Part shown: in pieces, positions 43,251 through 53,127 of the stretch
Layout of the letters: each line of letters starts with the position of its first letter
Position numbering within the stretch: position 1 is the first letter of the stretch
Source of the DNA: Anoxybacterium sp963668245
GTDB taxonomy: Bacteria; Bacillota; Clostridia; Peptostreptococcales; Anaerovoracaceae
Assembly (NCBI GenBank): GCA_963668245.2
Contig: OY764195.2
Span: 1,798,001-1,862,000, forward strand
Length of the DNA: 64,000 nucleotides
Direction: 5' to 3'
Position numbers and translations under genes: made by a program
Notes under the pieces: model-generated
Databases searched by the model: none
Told to the model about the DNA's origin: nothing
Seen by the model: the letters and a program-made list of their open reading frames with translations, nothing else

Positions 43251-44129
43251 TTGGACCAATTTCTTCAACAAATGGTAAACGGAATTTCTCTTGGCAGCAT
43301 TTACGCTTTGATTGCTTTGGGATATACCATGGTTTACGGAATTATTAAACTAATTAACTTTGCACATGGAGATGTGTACATGATTGGCGCATATGTGGGA
43401 TTTGCAGCGACTACTTATGCACAGCTTGGTTTTTTTCCTGCGCTGATTATTTCAATGGCTAGTTGTGCTGCATTAGGTGTAATTATTGAGAAGGTAGCTT
43501 ACAAACCATTGCGCCTGTCTTCAAGAATAGCTGTTTTGATTACAGCAATTGGAGTTTCTTTGCTCTTAGAATACGTTATGATGTTTTTTGTAGGTGCAGA
43601 AGTAAGATCATATCCTAGCGTACTTTCTAATCGAGTATTTCATTTAGGTAGTATTCAAGTAAGCATGCAGCAGATTTATATTATTGTTACTGCAATCGCT
43701 TTGATGGTTTTATTACAGTTTATTGTTCACAAAACGAAAACAGGAAAAGCCATGAGAGCGGTTTCCATTGATCCAGATGCGGCACAGCTGATGGGTATCA
43801 AAGTTGACCGAACAATTTCATTTACCTTTGCCATTGGCTCTGCATTTGCAGGTGCGGCAGGAGTTTTAGTGGGAATCTATTATAACTCCATTGATCCTCT
43901 TATGGGTATCATGCCAGGTTTAAAAGCGTTCGTTGCAGCCGTATTTGGGGGTATCGGAAGTATTCCTGGAGCGATGATCGGTGGTCTTTCTATCGGAATT
44001 TTGGAAACCCTTGTATCTGGCTATGGTAATTCTATGTATCGAGATGCAGTTGTATTTGCTTTTTTGATCGTGATACTAATTTTTAAGCCAACAGGACTGC
44101 TGGGGAAAAATACGAGAGAGAAGGTGTAA
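43251..44129 (+). CDS. livH: branched-chain amino acid ABC permease LivH
   Basis: 292 residues from the TTG at 43251, seven bases after GGAGGTG; an upstream in-frame TTG has no ribosome site. About eight transmembrane helices with the LivH opening GISLGSIYALIALGYTMVYGIIKLINFAHG and an ATPase-contact loop AVSIDPDAAQLMGIKVDR. It forms the membrane channel with LivM. Confidence 0.92.
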   Translation: MDQFLQQMVNGISLGSIYALIALGYTMVYGIIKLINFAHGDVYMIGAYVGFAATTYAQLGFFPALIISMASCAALGVIIEKVAYKPLRLSSRIAVLITAIGVSLLLEYVMMFFVGAEVRSYPSVLSNRVFHLGSIQVSMQQIYIIVTAIALMVLLQFIVHKTKTGKAMRAVSIDPDAAQLMGIKVDRTISFTFAIGSAFAGAAGVLVGIYYNSIDPLMGIMPGLKAFVAAVFGGIGSIPGAMIGGLSIGILETLVSGYGNSMYRDAVVFAFLIVILIFKPTGLLGKNTREKV

Positions 44130-44132
44130 GTG

Positions 44133-45083
44133 ATGAGAGCGTTAACAAAAAAGAATTTATTGATTCTAGGTTCCATCTTATTGACCTTTGCAATTGTTCA
44201 AATTTTAATAACTGTAGGAATTATTAATAGCTTTTATGAAGTAACCATTGCGTCAATCTGTATTAATATTATCCTAGCTGTCAGCTTAAACCTCGTTACC
44301 GGTTTTACGGGACAGTTTTCTCTTGGTCACGCTGGATTTATGTCGATTGGGGCATATGTTTGTGCAATTACAGTGCTTCATTTTAATTCAACTATTGGAT
44401 TTTTGATTGGAACATTGGCCGGCGCACTGGTTGCAACTGTAGTTGGAATTTTGGTAGGTATCCCGACTCTCCGATTGAGAGGGGATTACCTTGCTATTGC
44501 AACACTTGGCATGTCAGAAATTATCAGGGTTATATTCTTGAATCTTGATATCACCAATGGAGCAGCAGGATTATTTGGAATTCCTCGAAATACCAACTGG
44601 CTTTGGTTGTTCTTCTTTACGGCAGGAACAATCATCTTAATCAACAACTTCATTAAATCTTCTCATGGTCGTGCATGTATTTCTATCCGTGAAGATGAAA
44701 TAGCGGCAGAATCTATGGGGATCAATACAACAAAATATAAGGTCATGGCTTTTGCCATAGGTGCATTCTTTGCCGGAATTGCAGGAGCTCTTTATGCATC
44801 GTACTTTTTCTTTATCAGACCGGATCTTTTTGGATTCTTAAAATCAATTGATATTCTTGTGATTGTTGTACTTGGTGGTATGGGCAGTTTAACAGGATCC
44901 ATAATTGCCGCTGTTGTTCTTGCTTTGTTGACCACATTCTTACAGTCTTTTACTGCGATAAGAATGATTCTTTATGCAGCACTTCTCGTGTTAATTATGA
45001 TTTTTAGACCACAAGGCATTATGGGTACGAAAGAAATCGGTGATTTGCTTCAGTTTAGAAAAAAAGATGGAAGAATAGAGTAA
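44133..45083 (+). CDS. livM: branched-chain amino acid ABC permease LivM
   Basis: 316 residues, with LNLVTGFTGQFSLGHAGFMSIGAY in the first third and the coupling loop SIREDEIAAESMGINTTKYK. The ATG at 44133 is preferred over the GTG just before it because of AGAAGGTG spacing. It starts three bases after the livH stop and pairs with LivH. Confidence 0.92.
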   Translation: MRALTKKNLLILGSILLTFAIVQILITVGIINSFYEVTIASICINIILAVSLNLVTGFTGQFSLGHAGFMSIGAYVCAITVLHFNSTIGFLIGTLAGALVATVVGILVGIPTLRLRGDYLAIATLGMSEIIRVIFLNLDITNGAAGLFGIPRNTNWLWLFFFTAGTIILINNFIKSSHGRACISIREDEIAAESMGINTTKYKVMAFAIGAFFAGIAGALYASYFFFIRPDLFGFLKSIDILVIVVLGGMGSLTGSIIAAVVLALLTTFLQSFTAIRMILYAALLVLIMIFRPQGIMGTKEIGDLLQFRKKDGRIE

Positions 45084-45096
45084 GGAGGTAGCCTAC

Positions 45097-45882
45097 ATGT
45101 CATTGCTAACAGTTGACAATTTAACAAAGTCCTTTGGTGGGCTAACTGCAGTTTCTAATGTTTCGATGCACCTGGACAAAGGTGAGCTAGTTGGACTAAT
45201 TGGCCCAAATGGCGCGGGGAAAACCACACTGTTCAATCTTTTGACCGGTGTTTATGTACCAACTTCTGGAACCATTAAGTTGGACTCAGATGGAAAAGTG
45301 CGAAATATTGGTGGACTGAAACCGTATAATGTAACAAAACAAGGTGTAGCGCGTACGTTTCAAAACATAAGATTATTCAAGGATTTATCGGTTCTTGACA
45401 ATGTGCGTATTGCTATGCATCAGAATTTAAAATATAATCTTGGTTCTGCATTTTTTCATTTCAATAAGTACTACAATGAAGAAGATGAGCTTATTGCGGA
45501 AGCTGAAAGACTTTTAGATATTTTTCATCTTTCTCATAAAAAGTATGAACTGGCCAAGAATCTTCCGTATGGCGAGCAACGTCATCTGGAAATTGCTAGA
45601 GCGCTGGCAACAAAACCATCGTTACTACTCCTAGATGAACCTGCAGCCGGTATGAATCCAAACGAAACAGCTTCGTTGACAGAGATAATTGGTTGGATTC
45701 GTAAGGAGTTTGATTTGACTGTGCTTTTGATTGAACATGATATGTCGCTGGTCATGAAAATTTGTGAACGAATCTATGTGTTGGACTATGGAATGCTGAT
45801 TGCTTCTGGAAAACCGGAAGAAATCAGGGCAAATAAAAAAGTAATTGAAGCATATTTAGGGGAGGATGTTAATAATGCTTGA
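45097..45882 (+). CDS. livG: branched-chain amino acid ABC transporter ATPase LivG
   Basis: 261 residues. Walker A is GPNGAGKTTLFNL, Walker B LLLLDEPAAGMNP, and the switch histidine lies in LLIEHDMSLV. The signature is LPYGEQRHLEIARAL, the LivG-type variant of LSGGQ. AAGGAGG precedes the ATG. It overlaps livF by eight bases. Confidence 0.93.
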   Translation: MSLLTVDNLTKSFGGLTAVSNVSMHLDKGELVGLIGPNGAGKTTLFNLLTGVYVPTSGTIKLDSDGKVRNIGGLKPYNVTKQGVARTFQNIRLFKDLSVLDNVRIAMHQNLKYNLGSAFFHFNKYYNEEDELIAEAERLLDIFHLSHKKYELAKNLPYGEQRHLEIARALATKPSLLLLDEPAAGMNPNETASLTEIIGWIRKEFDLTVLLIEHDMSLVMKICERIYVLDYGMLIASGKPEEIRANKKVIEAYLGEDVNNA

Positions 45883-46582
45883 GATTAAAAATCTTAATGT
45901 ACACTATGGTGTCATCCATGCCTTAAAGGATGTTTCGTTAAAAGTTGAAGCGGGCGAGATTGTAACGTTGATTGGTGCCAATGGTGCTGGAAAAACCACA
46001 ACCCTTCGAACCATTTCTGGTTTGCTGAAATCAACCAGTGGGGAGATTTTGCTGGAAGGGACGAATATTACCGCGTTGTCTGCTCCACAAAGAGTTCAAA
46101 TGGGGCTTTCTCAGGTACCAGAAGGAAGAAGAATTTTTCCAGATATGAGTGTATTGGAAAATCTTGAGTTAGGCGCATATTTAAGAAATGATAAGGTGGA
46201 AATCAAAAAAGACATGGAAAACATATACGGAAGATTTCCGATCTTGGGAAAGAGAAAAAAACAAACTGCTGGAACTCTTTCTGGTGGTGAACAACAAATG
46301 TTAGCAATGGGAAGAGCACTCATGTCCAGACCAAGAATCCTGTTGCTAGACGAACCGTCAATGGGATTGGCGCCGCTTCTTGTAAGAGAAATCTTTGAAA
46401 TCGTAAAGGATATCAATCAGGCAGGCACAACTATATTGCTTGTTGAGCAAAATGCTAGCATGGCATTATCAATTGCCCATAGAGCATACGTCCTAGAGAC
46501 GGGTTCCATTGTACTTTCAGGAACAGGAGAGGAATTGGCTAAGAGTAGCGAAATCCAAAAGGCTTATTTAGGAGGAGAATAG
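45875..46582 (+). CDS. livF: branched-chain amino acid ABC transporter ATPase LivF
   Basis: 235 residues. Walker A GANGAGKTTTLR, the LivF marker VPEGRRIFPDMSVLENLELGA, signature LSGGEQQMLAMGRAL, Walker B ILLLDEPSMGLAP. The ATG at 45875 lies nine bases after GGGGAGG; the ATG at 45866 touches that site and is unlikely to be used. Confidence 0.93.
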   Translation: MLEIKNLNVHYGVIHALKDVSLKVEAGEIVTLIGANGAGKTTTLRTISGLLKSTSGEILLEGTNITALSAPQRVQMGLSQVPEGRRIFPDMSVLENLELGAYLRNDKVEIKKDMENIYGRFPILGKRKKQTAGTLSGGEQQMLAMGRALMSRPRILLLDEPSMGLAPLLVREIFEIVKDINQAGTTILLVEQNASMALSIAHRAYVLETGSIVLSGTGEELAKSSEIQKAYLGGE

Positions 46583-46583
46583 T

Positions 46584-47228
46584 ATGTATGTAAAAAACAG
46601 AATGACTACGAATCCGTACACAATAGCTTTTGATGCACCGATTACAGAGGTAATCGAGCTTATGAGACAAAAGAACTTAAAACGTGTTCCAGTAGTTCAT
46701 GGAGAACAACTGGTAGGAATGCTGACTCATGGAGATCTCCAAAAAGTTTCGCCAACGAAGGCAACCACTCTTAGTATTTATGAATTGAATTATTTACTCT
46801 CAAAAACAAAAGTCAGCGATGCGATGAATCGTAATACGATAACGATTTCGCCAGACGCACTTTTGGAAGAAGCAGCAGTCAAGATGCGGGAACACCGTAT
46901 CAGTGCCCTTGTGGTAGAGGAAAACAATAAATTGGTCGGTATCATTACTGAGAGTGACATTTTTGATGCATACATTGATTTACTTGGTTTTAGAGACGTG
47001 GGAACCAGGCTTACGATTCAGGCGGAAGATGTTCCTGGAATGCTTGCAGATATTGCAGAAGTATTCCGTGATTCAGATGCCAATATTACCCATGTTGCGG
47101 TGTATCGAGGCGTTTCTGGGTTTAGTGATGTGGTAGTACGGACCAATGTCATGAATACTGATCTCATCGAAAAAAATTTGGAAGAGCATGGATATAAGGT
47201 CGAAAACGTTATGAGAACTGAAGACTAA
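46584..47228 (+). CDS. CBS-pair protein with C-terminal ACT domain
   Basis: 214 residues. Two CBS repeats at about 1-130 (MYVKNRMTTNPYTIAFDAPI and VSDAMNRNTITISPDALLEEA) resemble AcuB, and an ACT-like domain follows at about 140-214 (LTIQAEDVPGMLADIAEVF). CBS pairs bind adenine nucleotides and ACT domains bind amino acids, so it may sense both. GGAGGAG precedes the ATG, one base after the livF stop, and a terminator follows. Regulation of the Liv transporter or of amino acid metabolism is inferred from position only. Confidence 0.85.
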   Translation: MYVKNRMTTNPYTIAFDAPITEVIELMRQKNLKRVPVVHGEQLVGMLTHGDLQKVSPTKATTLSIYELNYLLSKTKVSDAMNRNTITISPDALLEEAAVKMREHRISALVVEENNKLVGIITESDIFDAYIDLLGFRDVGTRLTIQAEDVPGMLADIAEVFRDSDANITHVAVYRGVSGFSDVVVRTNVMNTDLIEKNLEEHGYKVENVMRTED

Positions 47229-47238
47229 TTTGTTTATC

Positions 47239-47271
47239 ATAAGGAAGTGCATGTATGCACTTCCTTATTTT
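47239..47271 (+). terminator. terminator of the liv operon
   Basis: Perfect 14-base-pair stem (47239-47252 with 47255-47268), a two-base minimal loop and a short T-run. Confidence 0.85.
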
Positions 47272-47332
47272 GTACACGATAATTGGATGTTTCATCTTTG
47301 AAAACTATGGTAGAATAGTGATGGTGATGATT

Positions 47333-49396
47333 ATGAGTGAAAAAAAAGATAATTTAAAAAAGAAAATAAAAAAACCAAAAGAAGAAATAATGATTGGGAC
47401 CTTGGCAAAGCATAAAAAGGGCTTTGGTTTCGTGTTGCTTGAAAATGGACAAGGTGACGATATCTTTATCTCTCCTGCTAATATCAATGGAGCCATGAAT
47501 GGTGATAAAGTATCGGTTAAACTTTACAGTGCTGCGGAATCTACTCGATCACGAGAAGGAATGATTCAAAAAGTTTTGGAAAGAGCCACAACCGAAATTG
47601 TAGGAACCTTTGAAAAAAGCAAGCGATTTGGTTTTGTTGTCCCTGATGATAGAAGGTTTCATGATGATATTTTTGTATTAAAGAAAGACTTCAATACTGC
47701 GTCAACTGGAGATAAAGTCGTCGTGACGATTACAAAATATCCAGATAAAAGCAACAATGCAGAGGGGAAAATAACCGAAATTATCAGTCGAAAAGGTGAA
47801 GTTGGAGCGGATATCAAAGGACTGATTCGTCAATACAATTTGACAAAAGAGTTTCCCGAAAAAGTAGAACAAGAAGCAAATGAAATTGGATTAAAAATCA
47901 GTTCTGACGAAATCCAAAGGAGAACTGATTTAAGAAACGAGACCATTATTACAATTGATGGCGCTGATGCAAAGGATTTGGATGATGCAGTTTCTGTAAA
48001 GAAATTGGAAAATGGAAACTATCATTTGGGAGTACATATTGCTGATGTGAGTCATTATGTAAAAGATAGCAGTCAGTTAGACAAAGAGGCATTGAAAAGA
48101 GGAAACAGTGTCTATCTCATCGATCAGGTTATTCCAATGCTCCCGAAAATTCTTTCCAATGGAATCTGCAGTTTAAATCCAAATGAAGATAGACTGACTC
48201 TTTCTATTGAAATGGAGATTGACGAAAAAGGAAAAGTAGTACAACATGAAATATTTGAGAGTGTGATTCATTCTACTGCGCGTATGGTATACTCGGATGT
48301 TTCGGAAATACTAGAGCAAAACCACGAGGAGTTAAGCAAACGATATGAGGAGATTTTACCTGATTTAAAAAGAATGATGGAACTTGCTGATATTTTAAGA
48401 CACTCTCGTGATGCAAGAGGCAGCCTTGATTTTGATTTTGATGAGGCATATATTACATTAAACGAAAAAGGAATTCCAATCAGTATAGAAACGGCAGAAC
48501 GGCGAACTGCAAATAGGATGATTGAAGAGTTTATGCTCATTGCAAATGAGACCATTGCGGAGCACTTTTTCTGGATGGAATTACCATTCTTATATCGAGT
48601 TCATGAAGCACCGTCCCTTGAGCGAATTGAAGAATTTAAAAAATTTATTATCAGCTTTGGATTGACCTTAAAAGGAAATCCTGAGAACATTCATCCAAAA
48701 GCATTACAGGAAATTATTCATAATGTAGCTGGAAAACCAGAAGAGCATGTTATAAATACAGTGATGCTTCGATCCATGAAGAAGGCTTTTTATGATGTAG
48801 AATGCGGAGGGCATTTTGGACTTGGCGTAAAATATTATAGCCATTTTACATCGCCAATCCGGCGGTATCCAGATTTGATGATTCATCGGATTATCAAAGA
48901 ATCAATCACGGGCAAGCTGGATATGAAACGGATCAAAGTTCTAAAAAAGAGAACGGAAAGAGCCGCAGAAATTTCTTCTGCCACAGAACGTCTCGCACTT
49001 GAACTTGAACGAGAAGTTGAAAAACTCAAAAAAGCTGAATATATGACGTATCATGTGGGTGAAACTTTTGATGGTATCATAAGTGGAGTTGCCAATTTTG
49101 GATTTTTTGTTGAGATTGAAAATACAATTGAGGGAATGGTTCGGGTAGAATACTTAAACGATGATTACTATGATTATGAGGCTACAAAATATCGATTGAT
49201 AGGAAGACGAACCAATCGTATTTTTTCTCTTGGTGACAAGGTTTTCATTAAAGTTCACTCTGTTGATCTGCCATCTCGAGAAATTAACTTTACTGTAGTG
49301 GATAATGAAAAATATAAGAGCATTAATGAATCTATCGAAGACATAGATTCGAATGAGGATGACCTTTATGAGAGAGGGGTGAACTATGAAGATTAA
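47333..49396 (+). CDS. rnr: ribonuclease R
   Basis: 687 residues from the ATG at 47333; the longer in-frame start at 47255 lies inside the liv terminator and is rejected. Order: cold-shock domains (GTLAKHKKGFGFV, and KSKRFGFVVPDD), the catalytic RNB domain with TIDGADAKDLDDAVS carrying the metal-binding aspartates, FTSPIRRYPDLMIHR, and a C-terminal S1 domain (FDGIISGVANFGFFVEI). It degrades structured RNA 3' to 5'. smpB, often nearby, is absent. Confidence 0.95.
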   Translation: MSEKKDNLKKKIKKPKEEIMIGTLAKHKKGFGFVLLENGQGDDIFISPANINGAMNGDKVSVKLYSAAESTRSREGMIQKVLERATTEIVGTFEKSKRFGFVVPDDRRFHDDIFVLKKDFNTASTGDKVVVTITKYPDKSNNAEGKITEIISRKGEVGADIKGLIRQYNLTKEFPEKVEQEANEIGLKISSDEIQRRTDLRNETIITIDGADAKDLDDAVSVKKLENGNYHLGVHIADVSHYVKDSSQLDKEALKRGNSVYLIDQVIPMLPKILSNGICSLNPNEDRLTLSIEMEIDEKGKVVQHEIFESVIHSTARMVYSDVSEILEQNHEELSKRYEEILPDLKRMMELADILRHSRDARGSLDFDFDEAYITLNEKGIPISIETAERRTANRMIEEFMLIANETIAEHFFWMELPFLYRVHEAPSLERIEEFKKFIISFGLTLKGNPENIHPKALQEIIHNVAGKPEEHVINTVMLRSMKKAFYDVECGGHFGLGVKYYSHFTSPIRRYPDLMIHRIIKESITGKLDMKRIKVLKKRTERAAEISSATERLALELEREVEKLKKAEYMTYHVGETFDGIISGVANFGFFVEIENTIEGMVRVEYLNDDYYDYEATKYRLIGRRTNRIFSLGDKVFIKVHSVDLPSREINFTVVDNEKYKSINESIEDIDSNEDDLYERGVNYED

Positions 49397-49985
49397 GCGT
49401 CTCATAGGAGGTAATTTAGAGAGCAACGGTTATATCATATACGATCAAGAGGGAGGCGAATGCTATATCATTGATCCTGGATATCAGGGCGAACGATACT
49501 TGAAGCTATTGTCTGAGATGAAGCTAACGCTAAAAGGGATATTGCTGACGCATCATCATTATGATCATGTTGGCGGCGTAGATAAAATCAGAGAAAGTAC
49601 CGACTGTACTGTTGCAATTCATAGAGCTGATAGTGACATGTATAAGAAGCCTGTGGATTTGATGATTGAAGACGGAGATGTTTTTCTTTTGGGGAAAGAA
49701 GAACTTCGAGTGATTCATACCCCAGGTCATACAAAAGGTGGCGTTTGTTATTATTCAGAGCAGAGTAAATTGGCTTTTACTGGAGATACGATTTTCAATG
49801 TAGACCTAGGAAGAACCGATCTTAGTGATGGTAACTCCGCTGAGATGGAACAGACGGTCCGAACTATTTTGGACAAATGGTCCAATGAAATCAATATTTA
49901 TCCAGGTCATGGTGACTCATGCAATATGAAATATGTGCGGAAGTTTAATCATGAGTTTTTGGAGATTGTTGAAGGTAAAAAATAA
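49386..49985 (+). CDS. metallo-beta-lactamase-fold hydrolase (glyoxalase II-like)
   Basis: 199 residues with the two-metal site: LLTHHHYDHVGG, HTPGHTKGG, FTGDTIFNVDLGRTDL and YPGHGDSCNM. It overlaps the end of rnr by eleven bases and GAGAGGGG lies before the ATG. Small proteins of this group hydrolyse thioesters or act in thiol metabolism; the substrate here is unknown. Confidence 0.88.
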   Translation: MKIKRLIGGNLESNGYIIYDQEGGECYIIDPGYQGERYLKLLSEMKLTLKGILLTHHHYDHVGGVDKIRESTDCTVAIHRADSDMYKKPVDLMIEDGDVFLLGKEELRVIHTPGHTKGGVCYYSEQSKLAFTGDTIFNVDLGRTDLSDGNSAEMEQTVRTILDKWSNEINIYPGHGDSCNMKYVRKFNHEFLEIVEGKK

Positions 49986-50040
49986 AAAGGTTCTGAAAAA
50001 CGATCAATTCTAATTGTGATAAAGATGGTGAATACATAAG

Positions 50041-50079
50041 AAAACCCTGTTTATGGATAGAACATAAGCAGGGTTTTTT
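50041..50079 (+). terminator. terminator of rnr and the MBL hydrolase
   Basis: Stem AAAACCCTGTTTATG / CATAAGCAGGGTTTT (one mismatch) with a seven-base loop and a T-run. Confidence 0.88.
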
Positions 50080-50266
50080 GTGTATTAAAACTGATGAGTG
50101 CATCATTGAAAAGTAAACATAAAATGATAGAAAAATGACACAAAATTGAAGGAATAAAAAAGGCAGTTGAAAGATATGTAAAAAAATGGTAAAGTAGTGA
50201 TGCGAAATGTTAAAATAAAATACGTAAGTATTCAACCTATCCTCTGTAATAGATTGGAGAAAACCG

Positions 50267-50611
50267 ATGACTTTAGGACAATGGGGAGAAGAAGTTGCCG
50301 CAAAGTACCTTGTAAAGAAAGGATATCATCAAGAAGCTAAAAATTTTCGATGTAAGTTGGGAGAAATTGATTTGATTATGCTATATGGCGATACGCTAGT
50401 TTTCGTAGAAGTCAAGACAAGAAGAAATCAAAGATATGGACTTCCCTGCGAGGCAGTTACACCTGCCAAGCTAATGCACATATCCCGTGTCGCAGCACAT
50501 TATCAGAAAATGACATCAGCTTTTGAATTCGATATCCGCATTGATGTGATAGAGATATTAAAATTAAATCATAAGACGTTGATTCGTCATATCGAAAATA
50601 TTACAGGTTAG
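50267..50611 (+). CDS. yraN: YraN/UPF0102 nuclease-fold protein
   Basis: 114 residues. The restriction-endonuclease-like core is visible: GEIDLIMLYGDTLVFVEVKTRRN, containing the E-x-D...E-x-K arrangement. The family is usually linked to DNA uptake or repair genes; comM and dprA follow directly, which agrees. TTGGAGA lies upstream of the ATG. Confidence 0.88.
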   Translation: MTLGQWGEEVAAKYLVKKGYHQEAKNFRCKLGEIDLIMLYGDTLVFVEVKTRRNQRYGLPCEAVTPAKLMHISRVAAHYQKMTSAFEFDIRIDVIEILKLNHKTLIRHIENITG

Positions 50612-50629
50612 TTTGGGAAGGGAGGCATC

Positions 50630-52210
50630 ATGTACTCACAAGTAAAAAGCGGGTCGTTATATGGCTTGGATTCTGAAATGGTTATTGCTGAAACAGATAT
50701 CTCTCAAGGGTTGCCGTCATTTCATGTGGTAGGATTACCAGATATATCCGTAAAAGAATCTAAGGAACGAATCCGTGCAGCAATGATTAATTCCGGCTTT
50801 CGATTTCCTGCGAAACGTATTACGGTAAATTTGGTTCCCGCAGGTGCAAAAAAAGAGGGAACTCATTTTGACTTGCCCATTGCAGTATCTGTAATGATTG
50901 GGTCTGGGATACTAAACTCTTCAAAGATCAATGAATATGCGTTTTTAGGAGAACTTTCTTTGGATGGACGTATCAACTGCATCAATGGAGTGTTGCCTCT
51001 CGTGATTGGATTAAGAAATAAAGGAATCAATAAAATCATATTGCCTGCCATGAACCTAAAAGAAGCATTGGCAGTACAAGATATTTCCTTTTATCCAGTG
51101 CGACATCTCAAAGAAGTCGAATCCCATTTCAATGGGGAAGAACCGCTCTCTGTCTGTAGTGGCAGTATCAGTGAATCTCCAAAACGTAATTTGCAATGTG
51201 GGGATTTTAGCGATGTGGCAGGACAAGAAACGGTAAAGCGTGCATTTCAAATTGCAGCAGCGGCGGTCCATAATGTGCTGTTAATTGGCACTCCTGGCGC
51301 AGGAAAAACGATGATGGCAAGGCGAATTCCAAGTATATTACCAGAGATGACGTATGAAGAAAAATTAGAGGTAACGAAAATATATAGTGTTTCGGGTGCA
51401 CTGACACCAGATGTTCCGATCATAGAAGAACGACCCTTTCGAGCTCCTCACCATACTGTATCAGGAGCAGCATTGATTGGTGGTGGTGGAAGTCCCAAAC
51501 CTGGTGAGGTTTCCTTGGCTCATTATGGCGTGCTATTTTTAGATGAACTTCCTGAGTTCAACCGATATGTTCTAGAGATGTTAAGACAACCGATAGAAGA
51601 TGAGAAGGTAACTATATCAAGAATTCGGGGTACTGTTATCTATCCTTCTAAATTCATGTTGCTAGCATCCATGAATCCATGTCCATGTGGTTATTTTGGT
51701 GATGAAACTCACGAATGTACCTGTTCACCACAGCAAATCAGAAACTATTTGTCGAAAATTTCAGGACCGCTACTAGATCGTATCGATATGCATATTGAAA
51801 TCATGCCAGTAAAATATAAAGATTTGGAAGTCTCTGGTGAGAATCAGGACCAATTGAAAGACAGCGACTTCAATGAGAAAAGTAAAATACAAAATGATTC
51901 TAAGTCGATGCGTCTTGAAGTGGAGCTGGCAAGGCAAATACAACTGGAACGGTACCAAAAGGAAGCAATATCATATAATTCACAACTCACTCCTGAACTG
52001 ATGAAAAAATATTGCGCGATGGATCAGAGTACAAAAAATCTTTTAGAAGCAGCTTTTCATAGGTTATCTCTTAGTGCCAGATCCTATCATAAAATTGTAA
52101 AGATGGGTAGGACGATTGCCGATATGGAAGGTTCGTCTGAGATACAGTTGAATCATATTGCGGAAGCAATCCAATATCGAAGCTTAGATAAGATGTATAG
52201 AGGATTATAG
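50630..52210 (+). CDS. comM: ComM/YifB AAA+ helicase-like protein (Mg-chelatase-related)
   Basis: 526 residues. An N-terminal Lon-type fold (SGSLYGLDSEMVIAETDISQGLPSFHVVGLPD) is followed by the AAA+ core with Walker A GTPGAGKTMMARRIP and Walker B LFLDELPEFNR, then a Cys-containing insertion (MNPCPCGYFGD) and the C-terminal Mg-chelatase helical part. Homologues promote branch migration during natural transformation. GGGAGG precedes the ATG. It lies between yraN and dprA, a common trio. Confidence 0.92.
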   Translation: MYSQVKSGSLYGLDSEMVIAETDISQGLPSFHVVGLPDISVKESKERIRAAMINSGFRFPAKRITVNLVPAGAKKEGTHFDLPIAVSVMIGSGILNSSKINEYAFLGELSLDGRINCINGVLPLVIGLRNKGINKIILPAMNLKEALAVQDISFYPVRHLKEVESHFNGEEPLSVCSGSISESPKRNLQCGDFSDVAGQETVKRAFQIAAAAVHNVLLIGTPGAGKTMMARRIPSILPEMTYEEKLEVTKIYSVSGALTPDVPIIEERPFRAPHHTVSGAALIGGGGSPKPGEVSLAHYGVLFLDELPEFNRYVLEMLRQPIEDEKVTISRIRGTVIYPSKFMLLASMNPCPCGYFGDETHECTCSPQQIRNYLSKISGPLLDRIDMHIEIMPVKYKDLEVSGENQDQLKDSDFNEKSKIQNDSKSMRLEVELARQIQLERYQKEAISYNSQLTPELMKKYCAMDQSTKNLLEAAFHRLSLSARSYHKIVKMGRTIADMEGSSEIQLNHIAEAIQYRSLDKMYRGL

Positions 52211-52264
52211 CGAAAGAAGATTGATTCGTTGGTTACGTGCCATAATCGCATTGAAAGGGACAAA

Positions 52265-53122
52265 ATGGAAGAAATTAGAGAGGTTCGAAGAGGAGAAGAC
52301 GCATATCCTCAATTGTTAAACTATATCAGCAATCCACCAAAAGTACTTTACTATATAGGAGATATCTCTTTGGCAAGTAAACCTTCCGTTGCCATTGTAG
52401 GAGCAAGAAAGGCATCTTCCTATGGAAAGTGGGTTGCCCAGGGATTCGCAAAGAAACTGGCAGAGTACGGTGTTGTGGTGGTTAGCGGCATGGCATATGG
52501 AATCGATGCGGCAGCACATAAAGGTACGCTGGACCAGCAAGGTAAAACCATAGCAGTTCTTGGATGCGGAGTAGATATTTGCTATCCGTATTCCAATCAA
52601 AATCTTAGAAAAGAAATCTTGAAAAGCGGATTATTGCTCTCGGAATTTGAACCAGAAACAAAACCGATGCCATTTCGATTTCCTATGAGGAACCGTATTA
52701 TCAGTGGACTTTCTCTCGGCACCATTGTTGTAGAGGCGGGTCTTTCCAGTGGCTCGTTAATCACAGCTGAGTGTGCAGCAGAGCAGGGAAGAAATATCTA
52801 TGCAGTACCTGGAAATATAAACAGTATGAATAGCATTGGAACCAATCAATTGATTCGCGATGGGGCAACACCTCTCATTACATTTGAAGATATCATCGAC
52901 GAGCTTGGAATAGAACGAATCACGTTGACAAATGAAGTGAGAATGGAATTGGGGAAGGATGAACGAATCCTATATGATGTGATTGCAGCTCATGGTGAAA
53001 CGACGACAGATTATCTTTGCAGGCAACTAAGAAAAAGCCCTGGTGAAATCAATGCAATCGTTACGATTCTTGAGATGAAAGGGCTTGTGCAAACAGCGCT
53101 GGGCAAGATTTTTACTTCATAA
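52265..53122 (+). CDS. dprA: DNA processing protein DprA (Smf)
   Basis: 285 residues from the ATG at 52265, four bases after AAAGGGA. The Rossmann-like domain shows AIVGARKASSYG, VSGMAYGIDAAAHKGTL, GCGVDICYP and FPMRNRIISGLS; a C-terminal winged helix covers about 225-285. It loads RecA on incoming single-stranded DNA. The pair comM-dprA hints at, but does not prove, competence. Confidence 0.93.
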   Translation: MEEIREVRRGEDAYPQLLNYISNPPKVLYYIGDISLASKPSVAIVGARKASSYGKWVAQGFAKKLAEYGVVVVSGMAYGIDAAAHKGTLDQQGKTIAVLGCGVDICYPYSNQNLRKEILKSGLLLSEFEPETKPMPFRFPMRNRIISGLSLGTIVVEAGLSSGSLITAECAAEQGRNIYAVPGNINSMNSIGTNQLIRDGATPLITFEDIIDELGIERITLTNEVRMELGKDERILYDVIAAHGETTTDYLCRQLRKSPGEINAIVTILEMKGLVQTALGKIFTS

Positions 53123-53127
53123 AAAAA

